Positions 43,431-52,662 of a stretch of 64,000 bases of DNA are shown piece by piece. Every line of letters starts with the position of its first letter. Positions within the stretch are counted from its first letter, which is position 1. Source of the DNA: JAQBXX01 sp947085325 (lineage in GTDB: Bacteria; Pseudomonadota; Gammaproteobacteria; SURF-13); NCBI GenBank assembly GCA_947085325.1, contig CAMTVY010000007.1:1-64000 (forward strand), read 5' to 3'. Made by a program: the position numbers and the translations under genes. The notes under the pieces are model-generated. The model worked only from the letters and a program-made list of their open reading frames with translations, did no database searches and was not told where the DNA came from.

Positions 43431-46034
43431 TTAATGGGCCGCGTCCCAGTTGGCCCCGGTTCCGATCTCTACCAGCAGCGGCACGGACAGGCGGACCACA
43501 TCGGTCATGTGGGCCCGGATCACCTCGCGGGCCGCCGCGACAGAGCCCTCCGCCACCTCGAATACCAGCTCATCATGCACCTGCATGATCATGCGCGCGT
43601 CGATCGCACCGCTCGTCAGCCAGGCATCGATACGCAGCATGGCAAGCTTGATGATGTCGGCGGCACTGCCCTGCATCGGCGCGTTGATGGCGGTGCGTTC
43701 GGCATACTGGCGGCGGTTCATGTTGCGCGCGTTGATCTCGGGCAGGTACAAACGCCGCCCGAACAGCGTCTCCACATAACCGTCGGCGCGCGCCTGTTCA
43801 CGCGTGTCATCCATGAATGTCTTCACCCCGGGATAGCGGGCGAAATAGCGGTCGATATAGTCCTGCGCTGCGGCGCGATCCACGCCCAGCTGGCGCGCAA
43901 GGCCGAATGCCGACATGCCATAGATGAGGCCGAAGTTGATGGCCTTGGCCGCGCGCCGCTGCTCGCTGCTCACTTGTTCCAGCGGCAATCCCATCACCTC
44001 GGCGGCAGTGCTCTGGTGGATGTCCTGCGCGCTGCTGAAAGCGCGCAACAATCCTGCATCGCCGGACAGGTGCGCCATGATGCGCAACTCGATCTGCGAA
44101 TAGTCGGCCGCCAGCAGCTGGTAGCCCGGCGGCGCCACGAACGCCTGCCGGATGCGTCGCCCCTCCTCGGTGCGCACCGGGATGTTTTGCAGGTTGGGGT
44201 CGCTGGAGGACAGCCGCCCGGTCGCGGTCACGGCCTGATGATAGCTGGTATGCACCCGCCCGGTGTCGGGGTTGATCTGCTCCGGCAAGCGGTCAGTGTA
44301 AGTCGACTTCAGCTTGCTCAGGGCGCGATGTTCAAGAATGAGCTTGGGCAACGGATAGTCCAGCGCCAGCTCCTGCAACACGTCCTCCGCCGTCGACGGC
44401 TGACCCTTGGGCGTTTTTTTCAGCACCGGCAGTTGCAGCTTGCCATACAGGATTTCCTGAATCTGCAACGGCGAGCCGAGATTGAACGCCTGCCCCGCAC
44501 TGGCATGCGCGGCGTGTTCGATCTCGCCCAGCCGCGCGCCCAGTTCCGCGCTCTGCCCATGCAGCAGAGCGGCGTCCACGCGCACACCGGTACGTTCAAT
44601 GCGCGACAGCACGGCCAGCAGCGGCTGCTCGATGTCATCGTACAGTTGCTGTAGCCGACCCGTGCCGACCAGCGGCGCTACGAAGGCGGCGTGCAGGCGC
44701 GCACAGGTCTGCACCGCCGTGGCGGCAGCCAGCGGCTGCGGCACGGTTTCGGACAGATAGTGCTGCGACAGCGCGGGCAGATCATGCCGGGTCGCCACGC
44801 TGTTCAGCACATAGGACTCCAGCATGACATCAAACTGCACGCCCGCGAGGGCAATGCCATGCCGGGCCAGCACGTTCATGCTGAATTTGAGATCGTGGCC
44901 GAGCTTGTGCACTTGTGCATTTTCAAGTGTGGGGCGCAACGCCTCGCGCAGCGCGGCGGCATCATCGCCGGTGAGCGCCACGCAGGCGACGCGGGCATCC
45001 GCCATCAGCGCCACACCGAGCAGCTCTGCCTGCATATAGTCCGTGCCCGCCACGTCCAGAGCCAACGCCAGCGGGGCGTCCGGCGCACAGGCGAGCCAGT
45101 GTCGCACTGCCGCCGCGTCTTGCAGCCGGGTCGCGGCCTGTCCGGCGGGCGCGGGCGCAGTGGGCGCCGGGTCGTGACCGGCGGCCGGCAGCCGCTCCAG
45201 CCAGGTCTTGAATTCCAGCCGCGCGTATTGCTCGCGCAGCGCGGCCACGTCCGGCACACGACGCACGAGATCGCCCAGGCCGACCGGCAATACCACGTCG
45301 CACTTGAGCGTCAATAGCGACCGCGCCAGCGGCAGCTGCTCCAGGCTCGCGCGCAGGCTCTCGCCGACCTTGCCGCTGATTTCACCGGCGTGGGCCGCCA
45401 GGTTGTCGAGCGAGCCATACTGGGTCAGCCACTTGACCGCCGTCACCGGGCCGACCTTGGGCACGCCGGGCACGTTGTCCGAGGCGTCGCCCACCAGCGC
45501 CAGGTAATCGATGATGCGCTCCGGCGGCACGCCGAATTTTTCCAGCACACCCGCCGGGTCAAGCCGCTGGTTGCTCATCGTGTTCACCAGTGTGACGTGC
45601 CCGTCCACCAGTTGCGCCAGATCCTTGTCCGAGCTTGCGATCAGCGTCGGTATCCCCTGCGCGGTCGCCTGCACTGTCAGGGTGGCAATCACGTCGTCGG
45701 CCTCGACGCCGTCCATCATCAGCAGCGGCAACCCCAATGCATGTATAATGGCGTGCAGTGGTTCAATCTGCGTGCTGAGGTCGTCAGGCATAGCCGGACG
45801 CTGCGCCTTGTAGGCGGCGTAGAGGTCATCACGAAAGGTCCTGCCCCGGGCATCAAACACCACGGCGACATACTGCGGGTTCACTTCGTCCAGCAGCTTG
45901 CGCACCATGTTGACGACGCCATACACTGCGCCGGTCGGCTCGCCGCGCGAATTGTTGAGCGGCGGCAGGGCGTGAAACGCGCGGTAGAGGTAGGAAGAAC
46001 CGTCAACCAGCAATAAAAGATTGTTTTTTATCAT
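43431..46034 (-). CDS. polA: DNA polymerase I with apparently inactive proofreading domain
   Basis: An 867-residue repair and Okazaki-fragment polymerase, about 60 shorter than the E. coli enzyme. Residues 1 to about 290 form the 5' nuclease (LLLVDGSSYLYRAFHA; GVEADDVIATL). Residues about 300-470 correspond to the 3'-5' exonuclease, but its metal ligands look lost: DxE is replaced in LALDVAGTD, the Asp of NLKYD by Ser in DLKFSMN, and the third Asp is absent. The polymerase part has ADYSQIELRIMAHLSGD, AKAINFGLIYGMSAFGLA and MQVHDELVFEV, all intact. Divergent from eptA. Confidence 0.96.
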   Translation of the reverse strand: MIKNNLLLLVDGSSYLYRAFHALPPLNNSRGEPTGAVYGVVNMVRKLLDEVNPQYVAVVFDARGRTFRDDLYAAYKAQRPAMPDDLSTQIEPLHAIIHALGLPLLMMDGVEADDVIATLTVQATAQGIPTLIASSDKDLAQLVDGHVTLVNTMSNQRLDPAGVLEKFGVPPERIIDYLALVGDASDNVPGVPKVGPVTAVKWLTQYGSLDNLAAHAGEISGKVGESLRASLEQLPLARSLLTLKCDVVLPVGLGDLVRRVPDVAALREQYARLEFKTWLERLPAAGHDPAPTAPAPAGQAATRLQDAAAVRHWLACAPDAPLALALDVAGTDYMQAELLGVALMADARVACVALTGDDAAALREALRPTLENAQVHKLGHDLKFSMNVLARHGIALAGVQFDVMLESYVLNSVATRHDLPALSQHYLSETVPQPLAAATAVQTCARLHAAFVAPLVGTGRLQQLYDDIEQPLLAVLSRIERTGVRVDAALLHGQSAELGARLGEIEHAAHASAGQAFNLGSPLQIQEILYGKLQLPVLKKTPKGQPSTAEDVLQELALDYPLPKLILEHRALSKLKSTYTDRLPEQINPDTGRVHTSYHQAVTATGRLSSSDPNLQNIPVRTEEGRRIRQAFVAPPGYQLLAADYSQIELRIMAHLSGDAGLLRAFSSAQDIHQSTAAEVMGLPLEQVSSEQRRAAKAINFGLIYGMSAFGLARQLGVDRAAAQDYIDRYFARYPGVKTFMDDTREQARADGYVETLFGRRLYLPEINARNMNRRQYAERTAINAPMQGSAADIIKLAMLRIDAWLTSGAIDARMIMQVHDELVFEVAEGSVAAAREVIRAHMTDVVRLSVPLLVEIGTGANWDAAH

Positions 46035-46121
46035 GCCGCATCCTGGGAGCCGGGATCACTCATTTACCTGCATTCGACTGACAGGCCAATACAGACAACC
46101 GATCAAACTGACTTGCATCCA

Positions 46122-47714
46122 ATGCACTCCCTCTCCAGCACAAGATTGATCATCGCAGTTTCTGCCTTTCTGATTCTTTTTGGCAACTTCGCCTTTTTCT
46201 CTAATGTAACCGATGCCTACCCTGTCGGCATTAAAAACATCGGCTTTCTGTTATCACTGGCTGTTCTATCGGCCTGCATAACCAGCATTCTGCTGGCACT
46301 AATCTGTTATAGATACACCATAAAGCCCGTGCTCATCACGATACTTGTAGCATCGTCCGTCACAGGCTATTTCATGGACACATACAATGTTGTCATTGAT
46401 GACGTCATGATTGGCAACATCATGGCAACCAACCCGGCAGAGGCATCTGACCTGCTGAGCTTCCGCTTTGCCCTGTATTTCCTGCTGCTTGGAATATTGC
46501 CATCCGTCCTGGTCTATAAAGCCACTATAGACTATGGACGGCCCAGGCAGGCAATCACTTCGCGTCTTGTGTTGATTGCAGTCGCGCTGGCACTGGTAAC
46601 CGCCTCCGCGCTGGTATTCAGCAATTTCTACGCCTCATTTTTGCGCGAGCATAAACCCCTCAGATATTACGCAAACCCTGCTTATTATATTTACTCAACC
46701 GCCAAATATGCGGCCAGCTTCATTTCGCTCACACCCAGAGCATTCGCAGCAATCGCACAAGACGCTCTGATCCCTGCATCTGACGAACACAGGGAACTGG
46801 TCATACTTGTGGTGGGCGAAACCGCCAGGGCCGACCACTTTTCATTGAATGGCTACCCAAGAGAAACCAACCCTTACCTGAAAAATAAAAATGTCGTCAA
46901 CTTTACCAATTTCTGGGCCTGCGGGACATCTACCGCCCATTCATTGCCGTGTATGTTTTCCATCTACGGTCGCTCGCAGTTTGATAAAAACAAAGCAGAC
47001 AACACCGGCAACGTGCTTGATGTATTACAGCATTCCGGCGTCAATGTTCTCTGGCTGGACAACAACTCGGACTCCAAAGGAGTCGCCCAGCGAGTGCCCT
47101 TCGAGGATTACAGGAAACCCGACAAGAACCCCGTCTGTGACACGGAGTGCAGGGATGAAGGCATGCTGGCAAACCTGCAATCCTATATTGACGGGCACCC
47201 TGCGGGGGACATCTTCATTGTGCTGCACCAAATGGGCAATCATGGCCCCGCCTACCACAAGAGATACCCGGCAAAGTTTGAGGTATTCAAGCCCACCTGC
47301 AAAACAAACCAGCTTGAAGACTGTACCCGCGAAGAAATCAGCAATGCCTACGATAATGCCATCTTGTATACGGATTATTTTCTGGCAAAGACGATTGACA
47401 TACTTGAGCACAACAATGACCGGTTTGAGCCCGCATTAATCTATGTCAGCGACCATGGCGAGTCGCTGGGTGAGAACGGGATATACCTGCACGGCCTGCC
47501 GTACATGATTGCTCCCGATAACCAGAAGCATGTGCCCGTCATCATGTGGTTCGGCGACAGCCTGCTGCACGAGATCAATCTTGATGCGCTGAAAAAAACC
47601 AGGCACGAGAGATTCTCCCACGACAATATTTTCCACACCATTCTGGGCCTGATGGAGGTGCGCACCACTGCCTACGACAGGAAAATGGACTTGATCAAAC
47701 ACATCAATGACTAA
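46122..47714 (+). CDS. eptA: Lipid A phosphoethanolamine transferase (EptA/MCR type)
   Basis: A 530-residue inner-membrane enzyme that moves phosphoethanolamine from phosphatidylethanolamine to lipid A, lowering binding of cationic peptides. Five membrane helices (to about residue 170) precede the periplasmic sulfatase-like domain. VVGETARADHFSLNGYPRET carries the first metal ligand (Glu near 233). CGTSTAHSLPC holds the nucleophile Thr (about 271) inside a disulfide pair. SDHGESLGENGIYLHG gives the remaining ligands. Start ATG 46122 is used. It overlaps the following PAP2 gene by 8 bases. Somewhat less GC-rich than its neighbours. Confidence 0.93.
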   Translation: MHSLSSTRLIIAVSAFLILFGNFAFFSNVTDAYPVGIKNIGFLLSLAVLSACITSILLALICYRYTIKPVLITILVASSVTGYFMDTYNVVIDDVMIGNIMATNPAEASDLLSFRFALYFLLLGILPSVLVYKATIDYGRPRQAITSRLVLIAVALALVTASALVFSNFYASFLREHKPLRYYANPAYYIYSTAKYAASFISLTPRAFAAIAQDALIPASDEHRELVILVVGETARADHFSLNGYPRETNPYLKNKNVVNFTNFWACGTSTAHSLPCMFSIYGRSQFDKNKADNTGNVLDVLQHSGVNVLWLDNNSDSKGVAQRVPFEDYRKPDKNPVCDTECRDEGMLANLQSYIDGHPAGDIFIVLHQMGNHGPAYHKRYPAKFEVFKPTCKTNQLEDCTREEISNAYDNAILYTDYFLAKTIDILEHNNDRFEPALIYVSDHGESLGENGIYLHGLPYMIAPDNQKHVPVIMWFGDSLLHEINLDALKKTRHERFSHDNIFHTILGLMEVRTTAYDRKMDLIKHIND

Positions 47715-48399
47715 ACAGCTGGCGTTAACAACGTTGGCGCTGATATTTACTGTTTTCTTGTTCAGCTGGTTTGATATTGACCTGTGGCTACAGGATCACT
47801 TCTACAACACCGAGCTGAAGCAGTGGATACTCGACAGGGACCAAAAGGCGGCCAGACTGATTCTCTACGACGGTATCAAGCGTGTCTACATCCTTTTCGC
47901 GCTGGGGCTTGCCGTCGCACTAGTGTTCTTCAGAAATCATGCCCGCATCCAAGCCTATCAGCAGGGGCTGGTAATCGTGCTGCTTTCGTCTTTAGCCGTG
48001 CCGCTGGTGGTTGGTAGCTTGAAATCCATTACCAATATACCCTGCCCCAGGAATATTGCACACTATAACGGCGACTATCCCTATGTGACGCTGTTAAAAC
48101 CCTACCCGGCGGATTTCAGAAAAACCGGAAATATGCGATGCTTCCCCGCCGCACATGCCAGCGGTGGGTTCGCGCTGCTCTCGCTGTTCTTCCTGTTTAA
48201 AAGCAGGAAAAATAAAGGCATGGCGCTGGCCGCAACCATGACCCTGGGCTGGAGCACCGGTATCTACAAAATGCTAATCGGGGATCATTTCCTGAGCCAC
48301 ACCATTGTGACCATGATACTGGCCTGGCTGATCATCCTGTCTATCGCTGGAATCATCTACTCCAGAAATCTTTTTCCCGACAACCCCGCAAGGCCATAA
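47707..48399 (+). CDS. PAP2-family membrane phosphatase
   Basis: A 230-residue membrane protein with about six helices and the three-part PAP2 active site in variant form: KSITNIPCPRN (motif 1), CFPAAHASGGF (motif 2, histidine acid) and GDHFLSHTIV (motif 3). PAP2 enzymes beside EptA-type genes act on lipid A or undecaprenyl pyrophosphate; a PAP2 gene also follows mcr-1. It may remove the diacylglycerol or lipid phosphate by-product; this is inference. Coupled to eptA by an 8-base overlap. Confidence 0.85.
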   Translation: MTKQLALTTLALIFTVFLFSWFDIDLWLQDHFYNTELKQWILDRDQKAARLILYDGIKRVYILFALGLAVALVFFRNHARIQAYQQGLVIVLLSSLAVPLVVGSLKSITNIPCPRNIAHYNGDYPYVTLLKPYPADFRKTGNMRCFPAAHASGGFALLSLFFLFKSRKNKGMALAATMTLGWSTGIYKMLIGDHFLSHTIVTMILAWLIILSIAGIIYSRNLFPDNPARP

Positions 48400-48514
48400 A
48401 TAATCCTCCCTGTCCCCTCGCGGGTAAGTTTAAAATCAGGGACATCAATCACCCATACACTCTTACCACCGACACGGAACGAATGACAGACCATCCGGAC
48501 AGCGAGGAATCTTC

Positions 48515-49225
48515 ATGAGCGATCAACGTAAAACCGCCCACCGCCCCGTCAACGACAAGTCGCTGTCGCGCGAGTCGTGGAAAATCTTCCAGATCATGGC
48601 CGAGTTCATCGAAGGCTTTGAACGGTTGTCGCAGATCAAGCCCTCGGTCAGCATCTTCGGCTCGGCGCGCACCGCGCCGGGACACCCCTACTACAAGATG
48701 GGGGAAGAGGTTGCGCGCGCCCTCTCCGATGCGGGTTTCTCCATCATCAGCGGCGGCGGACCCGGCCTCATGGAGGCGGTGAACAAGGGTGCGCTGGCGG
48801 GCAAGTCGCCCAGCGTGGGCCTCAATATCATGCTGCCGCACGAGCAGATCGCCAACGAGTATCAGGATATCTCGATCAACTTCCGGCACTTCTTTTCGCG
48901 CAAGGTAATGTTCGTGAAATACGCCTCGGCCTACGTCATCCTGCCGGGCGGGTTCGGCACCCTGGACGAAATGGCGGAAATCCTTACCTTGCTGCAAACC
49001 AATAAAATCCGCCGCATTCCGGTGATTCTGATGCACTCGCCGTTCTGGACCGGCCTGCTCGACTGGTTCCGCAATACTTTGGTGCCGGAGGGGATGATTG
49101 CGGCGGAAGACCTCGACCTGCTCCAGGTACTGGACAAGCCGCACGAGGTAGTAGATGCTATCTTCAGTCACTATGAATACCATGGCATGCAGCCCGATGC
49201 CGAAGAGCAGGGTATCCTGCTGTAA
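48515..49225 (+). CDS. LOG-family (TIGR00730) Rossmann-fold protein
   Basis: A 236-residue nucleotide 5'-monophosphate phosphoribohydrolase-like protein, related to the plant LONELY GUY enzymes and bacterial PpnN. VSIFGSARTAPGHPYY, ISGGGPGLMEAVNKGA (about residue 88) and LPGGFGTLDEM (about 148) are the diagnostic motifs, with the catalytic Arg and Glu pattern present. Substrate likely purine or pyrimidine nucleotides; physiological role unclear. Confidence 0.88.
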   Translation: MSDQRKTAHRPVNDKSLSRESWKIFQIMAEFIEGFERLSQIKPSVSIFGSARTAPGHPYYKMGEEVARALSDAGFSIISGGGPGLMEAVNKGALAGKSPSVGLNIMLPHEQIANEYQDISINFRHFFSRKVMFVKYASAYVILPGGFGTLDEMAEILTLLQTNKIRRIPVILMHSPFWTGLLDWFRNTLVPEGMIAAEDLDLLQVLDKPHEVVDAIFSHYEYHGMQPDAEEQGILL

Positions 49226-49271
49226 CCCCAACTGACACACGACCATTTAATAGAACCAGGACAACACCTCA

Positions 49272-49637
49272 ATGTGCGCATCCGTACTGACCCGCGCCCT
49301 GCTCATCTCGGCCCTCATGCTTGGCGCCAGCGCGCAGGCTGCAGAACCGACCACCCCACCGGATGACGGGCTGGCGCCCGCGCCCGAACCACCGGTGATC
49401 CCCGAGGCCGTGGAGAGCGGCCAGGCACTGGAGCCGGAGGTCACCATCATCAAGCGTGGCGCCGATACCGTGCAGGAATACCGGCTCAATGGCCGCCTGT
49501 ATATGGTGAAGATCACACCCACCTCCGGGGTACCGTACTACCTCATCGACACCGACGGCGATGGCCAGATGGAGACACGCCAGAACGACGTACGCTCCAG
49601 CAAGGTGCCGCAGTGGGTGATTTTCAGTTGGGACTGA
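49272..49637 (+). CDS. DUF2782-family exported protein
   Basis: A 121-residue protein. A signal peptide (LTRALLISALMLGASAQAAE) is followed by a proline-rich linker and the compact DUF2782 domain (VQEYRLNGRLYMVKITPTSG, YYLIDTDGDGQMETRQND). DUF2782 proteins are found near thrB and polA in many Gammaproteobacteria, as here, but have no known function. 66 bp ahead of thrB. Confidence 0.8.
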   Translation: MCASVLTRALLISALMLGASAQAAEPTTPPDDGLAPAPEPPVIPEAVESGQALEPEVTIIKRGADTVQEYRLNGRLYMVKITPTSGVPYYLIDTDGDGQMETRQNDVRSSKVPQWVIFSWD

Positions 49638-49703
49638 TCCGCAACGCCTGAATCCAGCGCACCCTCCTCCATGAACAGGGTTGCCATTGCACAGTGAATC
49701 ACC

Positions 49704-50651
49704 ATGTCCGTCTACACGCGCATTGAGAAACGCGAGCTTGAGGAGTATTTGGCCTGCTATGCCCTCGGCAGCCTGGTGGAATTCTCCGGCATCAGTGCAG
49801 GCATCGAGAACACCAACTATTTCGTCACCACCACCTCCGGAAAATTTGTCCTCACCCTGTTTGAATCCACCCCCACCGAACACCTGCCTTACTTTCTGGA
49901 GTTGATGGCCTTCACCGCCGAGCACGGGGTGCCGAGCGCGCACCCGCTGGCGGACAATGCCGGGCATTACCTGCGCCGCCTGAAAGGGCGACCAGCGGCA
50001 CTCGTGCGACGGCTGGAGGGGAGCAATGTGGAGCATCCCACGATGGCGCACTGTACCGCCGTAGGCGCAGCGCTGGGCCATATGCACACCGTGGGGCGGG
50101 CGTTTAGCGGCCAGCGCGAAAATGATCGCGGCCCGACCTGGCGTGCAGCGACCGCCGCCAAGCTGCTTCCCCGCCTCAGTGCCGACGATGCAACACTGCT
50201 GCGCGATGAGCTGGACTTTCAGGCGCGTTACGCTCATATCCAGGCGCCACGTGGGGTGATTCACGCTGACCTGTTTCGTGACAACGTGCTGTTTGTGGGC
50301 GACACGCTCACCGGCATGATCGACTTCTATTACGCCTGTGATGACTTCCTGCTCTATGATCTCGCGGTCACGGTCAATGACTGGTGCACCCGCGAGGACG
50401 GCACGACCGACAGTACGCAACTCAGCGCCCTGCTGTCCGCCTATGTCGGCAAGCGTCCGCTGCAGCCCGGCGAGGCTGACGCCTGGCCGATTTTGTTGCG
50501 TGCAGCGGCCTTGCGCTTCTGGCTGTCACGCCTGCACGATCTGCACTTTCCACGCAAGGGGGAGATGACGCATACCAAGAACCCGGATGTCTTCAAGCGC
50601 ATACTGTGCGCACGGCGTGCGCACAGTCCAAGTCTGCCTCTGCGCCCATAA
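49704..50651 (+). CDS. thrB: Homoserine kinase (APH-fold, ThrB type II)
   Basis: Phosphorylates homoserine for threonine synthesis. In its 315 residues SVYTRIEKRELEEYLACYAL, GIENTNYFVTTTSG, the catalytic VIHADLFRDNVLF (Asp near 195) and GMIDFYYACDDFLLYDLAV follow the choline-kinase-like fold, not the GHMP kinase fold of E. coli ThrB. Clustered after DUF2782 on the same strand; converges with the GGDEF/EAL gene. Confidence 0.93.
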   Translation: MSVYTRIEKRELEEYLACYALGSLVEFSGISAGIENTNYFVTTTSGKFVLTLFESTPTEHLPYFLELMAFTAEHGVPSAHPLADNAGHYLRRLKGRPAALVRRLEGSNVEHPTMAHCTAVGAALGHMHTVGRAFSGQRENDRGPTWRAATAAKLLPRLSADDATLLRDELDFQARYAHIQAPRGVIHADLFRDNVLFVGDTLTGMIDFYYACDDFLLYDLAVTVNDWCTREDGTTDSTQLSALLSAYVGKRPLQPGEADAWPILLRAAALRFWLSRLHDLHFPRKGEMTHTKNPDVFKRILCARRAHSPSLPLRP

Positions 50652-50670
50652 GTAAGGCGACTCCGTGTAA

Positions 50671-52305
50671 TCAGGATGTTGACCAGCTTGTCTGCTTGAC
50701 CCAGCTGGAGAAATAAGACTCGGAGAGCGGGTAGCAGATGTGGTAGCCCTGTACCATATCGCAGCCTAACGCCGTGAGCAGTGTGAGCATCTCCTCGCTC
50801 TCTACGCCCTCCGCCACGACCTTGAGACCGAGGTTGTGGGCAAGATCGATGGTGGCACGCACAATCATCGCGTCACCATCCTTGGTAATCATGTTCATGA
50901 CGAAGGACTTATCGATCTTGAGTTCGCTCACCGGCAAGTTGCTCAAATAATGCAATGACGAATAGCCCGTCCCAAAGTCATCGATGGAGAAACGCATCCC
51001 GATCGCGACCAGCCGCTTAAGCATCTGCAACGCACGCGGCGGATCGCTCATCAGCATGCTCTCCGTGATCTCCAGAACCAGCCGCTCCGGCGCCACACCG
51101 CACGATGCCAGCAGGCTGGCGGTGGTGTCGGCAAGCTTCGGATCAAGCAGCGCGGACACCGACAGGTTCACGCACACACCCAGATCAAGGCCATGCTGAT
51201 TCCACTCCGCGCACTGGTGCAGAGCTTCGCGCAGCACCCACTGCGTTAGCGGTTTGATGAGCCCGGTACGTTCGGCAAGCGGAATAAAATCATCCGGCGC
51301 CATGAGTCCGTGGGTCGGGTGCTGCCAGCGCACCAAGGCCTCGACCTCAGTGATATGGCCGGTTTTCACGTCCACCTTGGGCTGATAATGCAACACCAAC
51401 TCGTTATTTTCGATGGCTTGACGCAGCTCGCCCATCAGGGCAAGGCGCTGTGGGCTGAACTGATCAAGCTTGGGTGAATACACCACGATCCCGCTCTTGT
51501 CGCTCTTGGCGGCATACATGGCGATGTCGGCGCGCTGCAGCAACACGTCCACATTGCTGCCGTGCTCGGGAAACAGCGTAATGCCGATGCTGGCCTGGAT
51601 ACCGAGTGTAAGCGTGTCAAGGGTAAATGGCGCCTCCAGCACGCGCAGCGCCTCGCGCGCCACTGCAATGGCGCTCTCCACGCTGGCGACCTGCGGCAAC
51701 AGGAAGGCGAACTCGTCTCCGCCAAGGCGCGCCACAATATCGGGCCCACAAACAACACCCCGTAACCGCGCGGCAACCTGCTCCAACAGGCAATCGCCGG
51801 TGGCATGGCCGAGAGTATTATTGACTTCCTTGAATTCGTTTAGATCCATCAGCAACAGCGCCAGTCGCGTATTTTCACGCTGCGCAATTGCGAGCGCTTG
51901 CACCACGCAATCGCGCAACTGCACACGGTTGGGAAGATCGGTCAGGGCGTCATGCATGGCACCATAGAGCGCGTCATGCTCCAGCACCGCGGCCTGGGCA
52001 CGTAGTTCGCTAGTCTGATCCACCACCATGGCGCTGGCCTCATAGGCCATCATGGAACTGGCATACTGGCCCCAGAAGGCAAATATAAACGGCATGATAT
52101 CGAGCAACCACAGCGCGACATTTCCCTGCTGGGCACTCACCAAGGCATCGAGGCTCAACTCACCGTACTGATAGCGGCTGACAAGTAGTGTGGCGAGCAG
52201 AATAGCGCCGAATGCGATCGCTGTACCGTAGATTGCGTAGCGGCTTACCTTCGACTTCAGCAACTGGGAGTTGCGTTTGAATATCTGGCTGGTATGTCCC
52301 TCCAC
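50671..52305 (-). CDS. GGDEF-EAL cyclic di-GMP protein
   Basis: A 544-residue inner-membrane protein. Two helices (about 22-44 and 62-85) carry a short linker, then a GGDEF domain with LGGDEFAFLLPQ (about residue 205) and a full EAL domain (EVEALVRWQHP, LVLEITESML, IDDFGTGYSSLHYL, LKIDKSFV, VVAEGVES, VQGYHICYPL). The GGDEF part keeps the active loop but lacks the RxxD inhibition site (CGPD instead). The EAL part has all known catalytic residues, so net phosphodiesterase activity is likely. Input signal unknown. Confidence 0.92.
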   Translation of the reverse strand: MEGHTSQIFKRNSQLLKSKVSRYAIYGTAIAFGAILLATLLVSRYQYGELSLDALVSAQQGNVALWLLDIMPFIFAFWGQYASSMMAYEASAMVVDQTSELRAQAAVLEHDALYGAMHDALTDLPNRVQLRDCVVQALAIAQRENTRLALLLMDLNEFKEVNNTLGHATGDCLLEQVAARLRGVVCGPDIVARLGGDEFAFLLPQVASVESAIAVAREALRVLEAPFTLDTLTLGIQASIGITLFPEHGSNVDVLLQRADIAMYAAKSDKSGIVVYSPKLDQFSPQRLALMGELRQAIENNELVLHYQPKVDVKTGHITEVEALVRWQHPTHGLMAPDDFIPLAERTGLIKPLTQWVLREALHQCAEWNQHGLDLGVCVNLSVSALLDPKLADTTASLLASCGVAPERLVLEITESMLMSDPPRALQMLKRLVAIGMRFSIDDFGTGYSSLHYLSNLPVSELKIDKSFVMNMITKDGDAMIVRATIDLAHNLGLKVVAEGVESEEMLTLLTALGCDMVQGYHICYPLSESYFSSWVKQTSWSTS

Positions 52306-52662
52306 GATGGCCTCCTTTGATTCAGTACCGAAACTTTTTTTCCGTGTCAGGTGGGATCCCGGGAAGAGTAATGGTCTGCGGATAACCCCCTACCTGCATC
52401 TCCGACAGATGTGGCTACGCGGTATTCAACCGTTGCTATAATGAACCATACGCTCAACATAAAGCCAGAGTTACTCAGGAGTCACCAAGTGTGGCTACAT
52501 TACTTCAGGATGTGACTCCTGAGTAAAAACCCTGTTTACTCTACCCGCCCCCTGAACAGGGGGCGGGGACGTAACGGGAAGTGTAGTCTTACTTGCTGAC
52601 TTATGAGTAATAACGGCGACTACCTACCCAAAACCCGAATATCCGCTACTGTTAGGTAAACC
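52306..52662. other. 357-bp gene-free region with structured sequence
   Basis: Between the divergent-tail SPOR gene and the GGDEF-EAL gene (both minus). No ORF of note. It holds an extended -10 (TTGCTATAAT, 52433-52442, plus strand), then a 15-bp perfect inverted repeat and a GC-rich hairpin, described separately. Confidence 0.6.
52433..52567 (+). ncRNA. Candidate structured non-coding transcript
   Basis: An extended -10 TGCTATAAT (plus strand) is followed by TTACTCAGGAGTCAC (52471-52485) and its complement GTGACTCCTGAGTAA (52512-52526), a 15-bp stem with a 26-base loop, and then CCCGCCCCCTG (52544-52554) and CAGGGGGCGGG (52557-52567), an 11-bp hairpin. There is no ORF and no T-run after the last stem. 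On the minus strand the same stems could act as the 3' end of the argS-SPOR transcript. Speculative. Confidence 0.3.
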
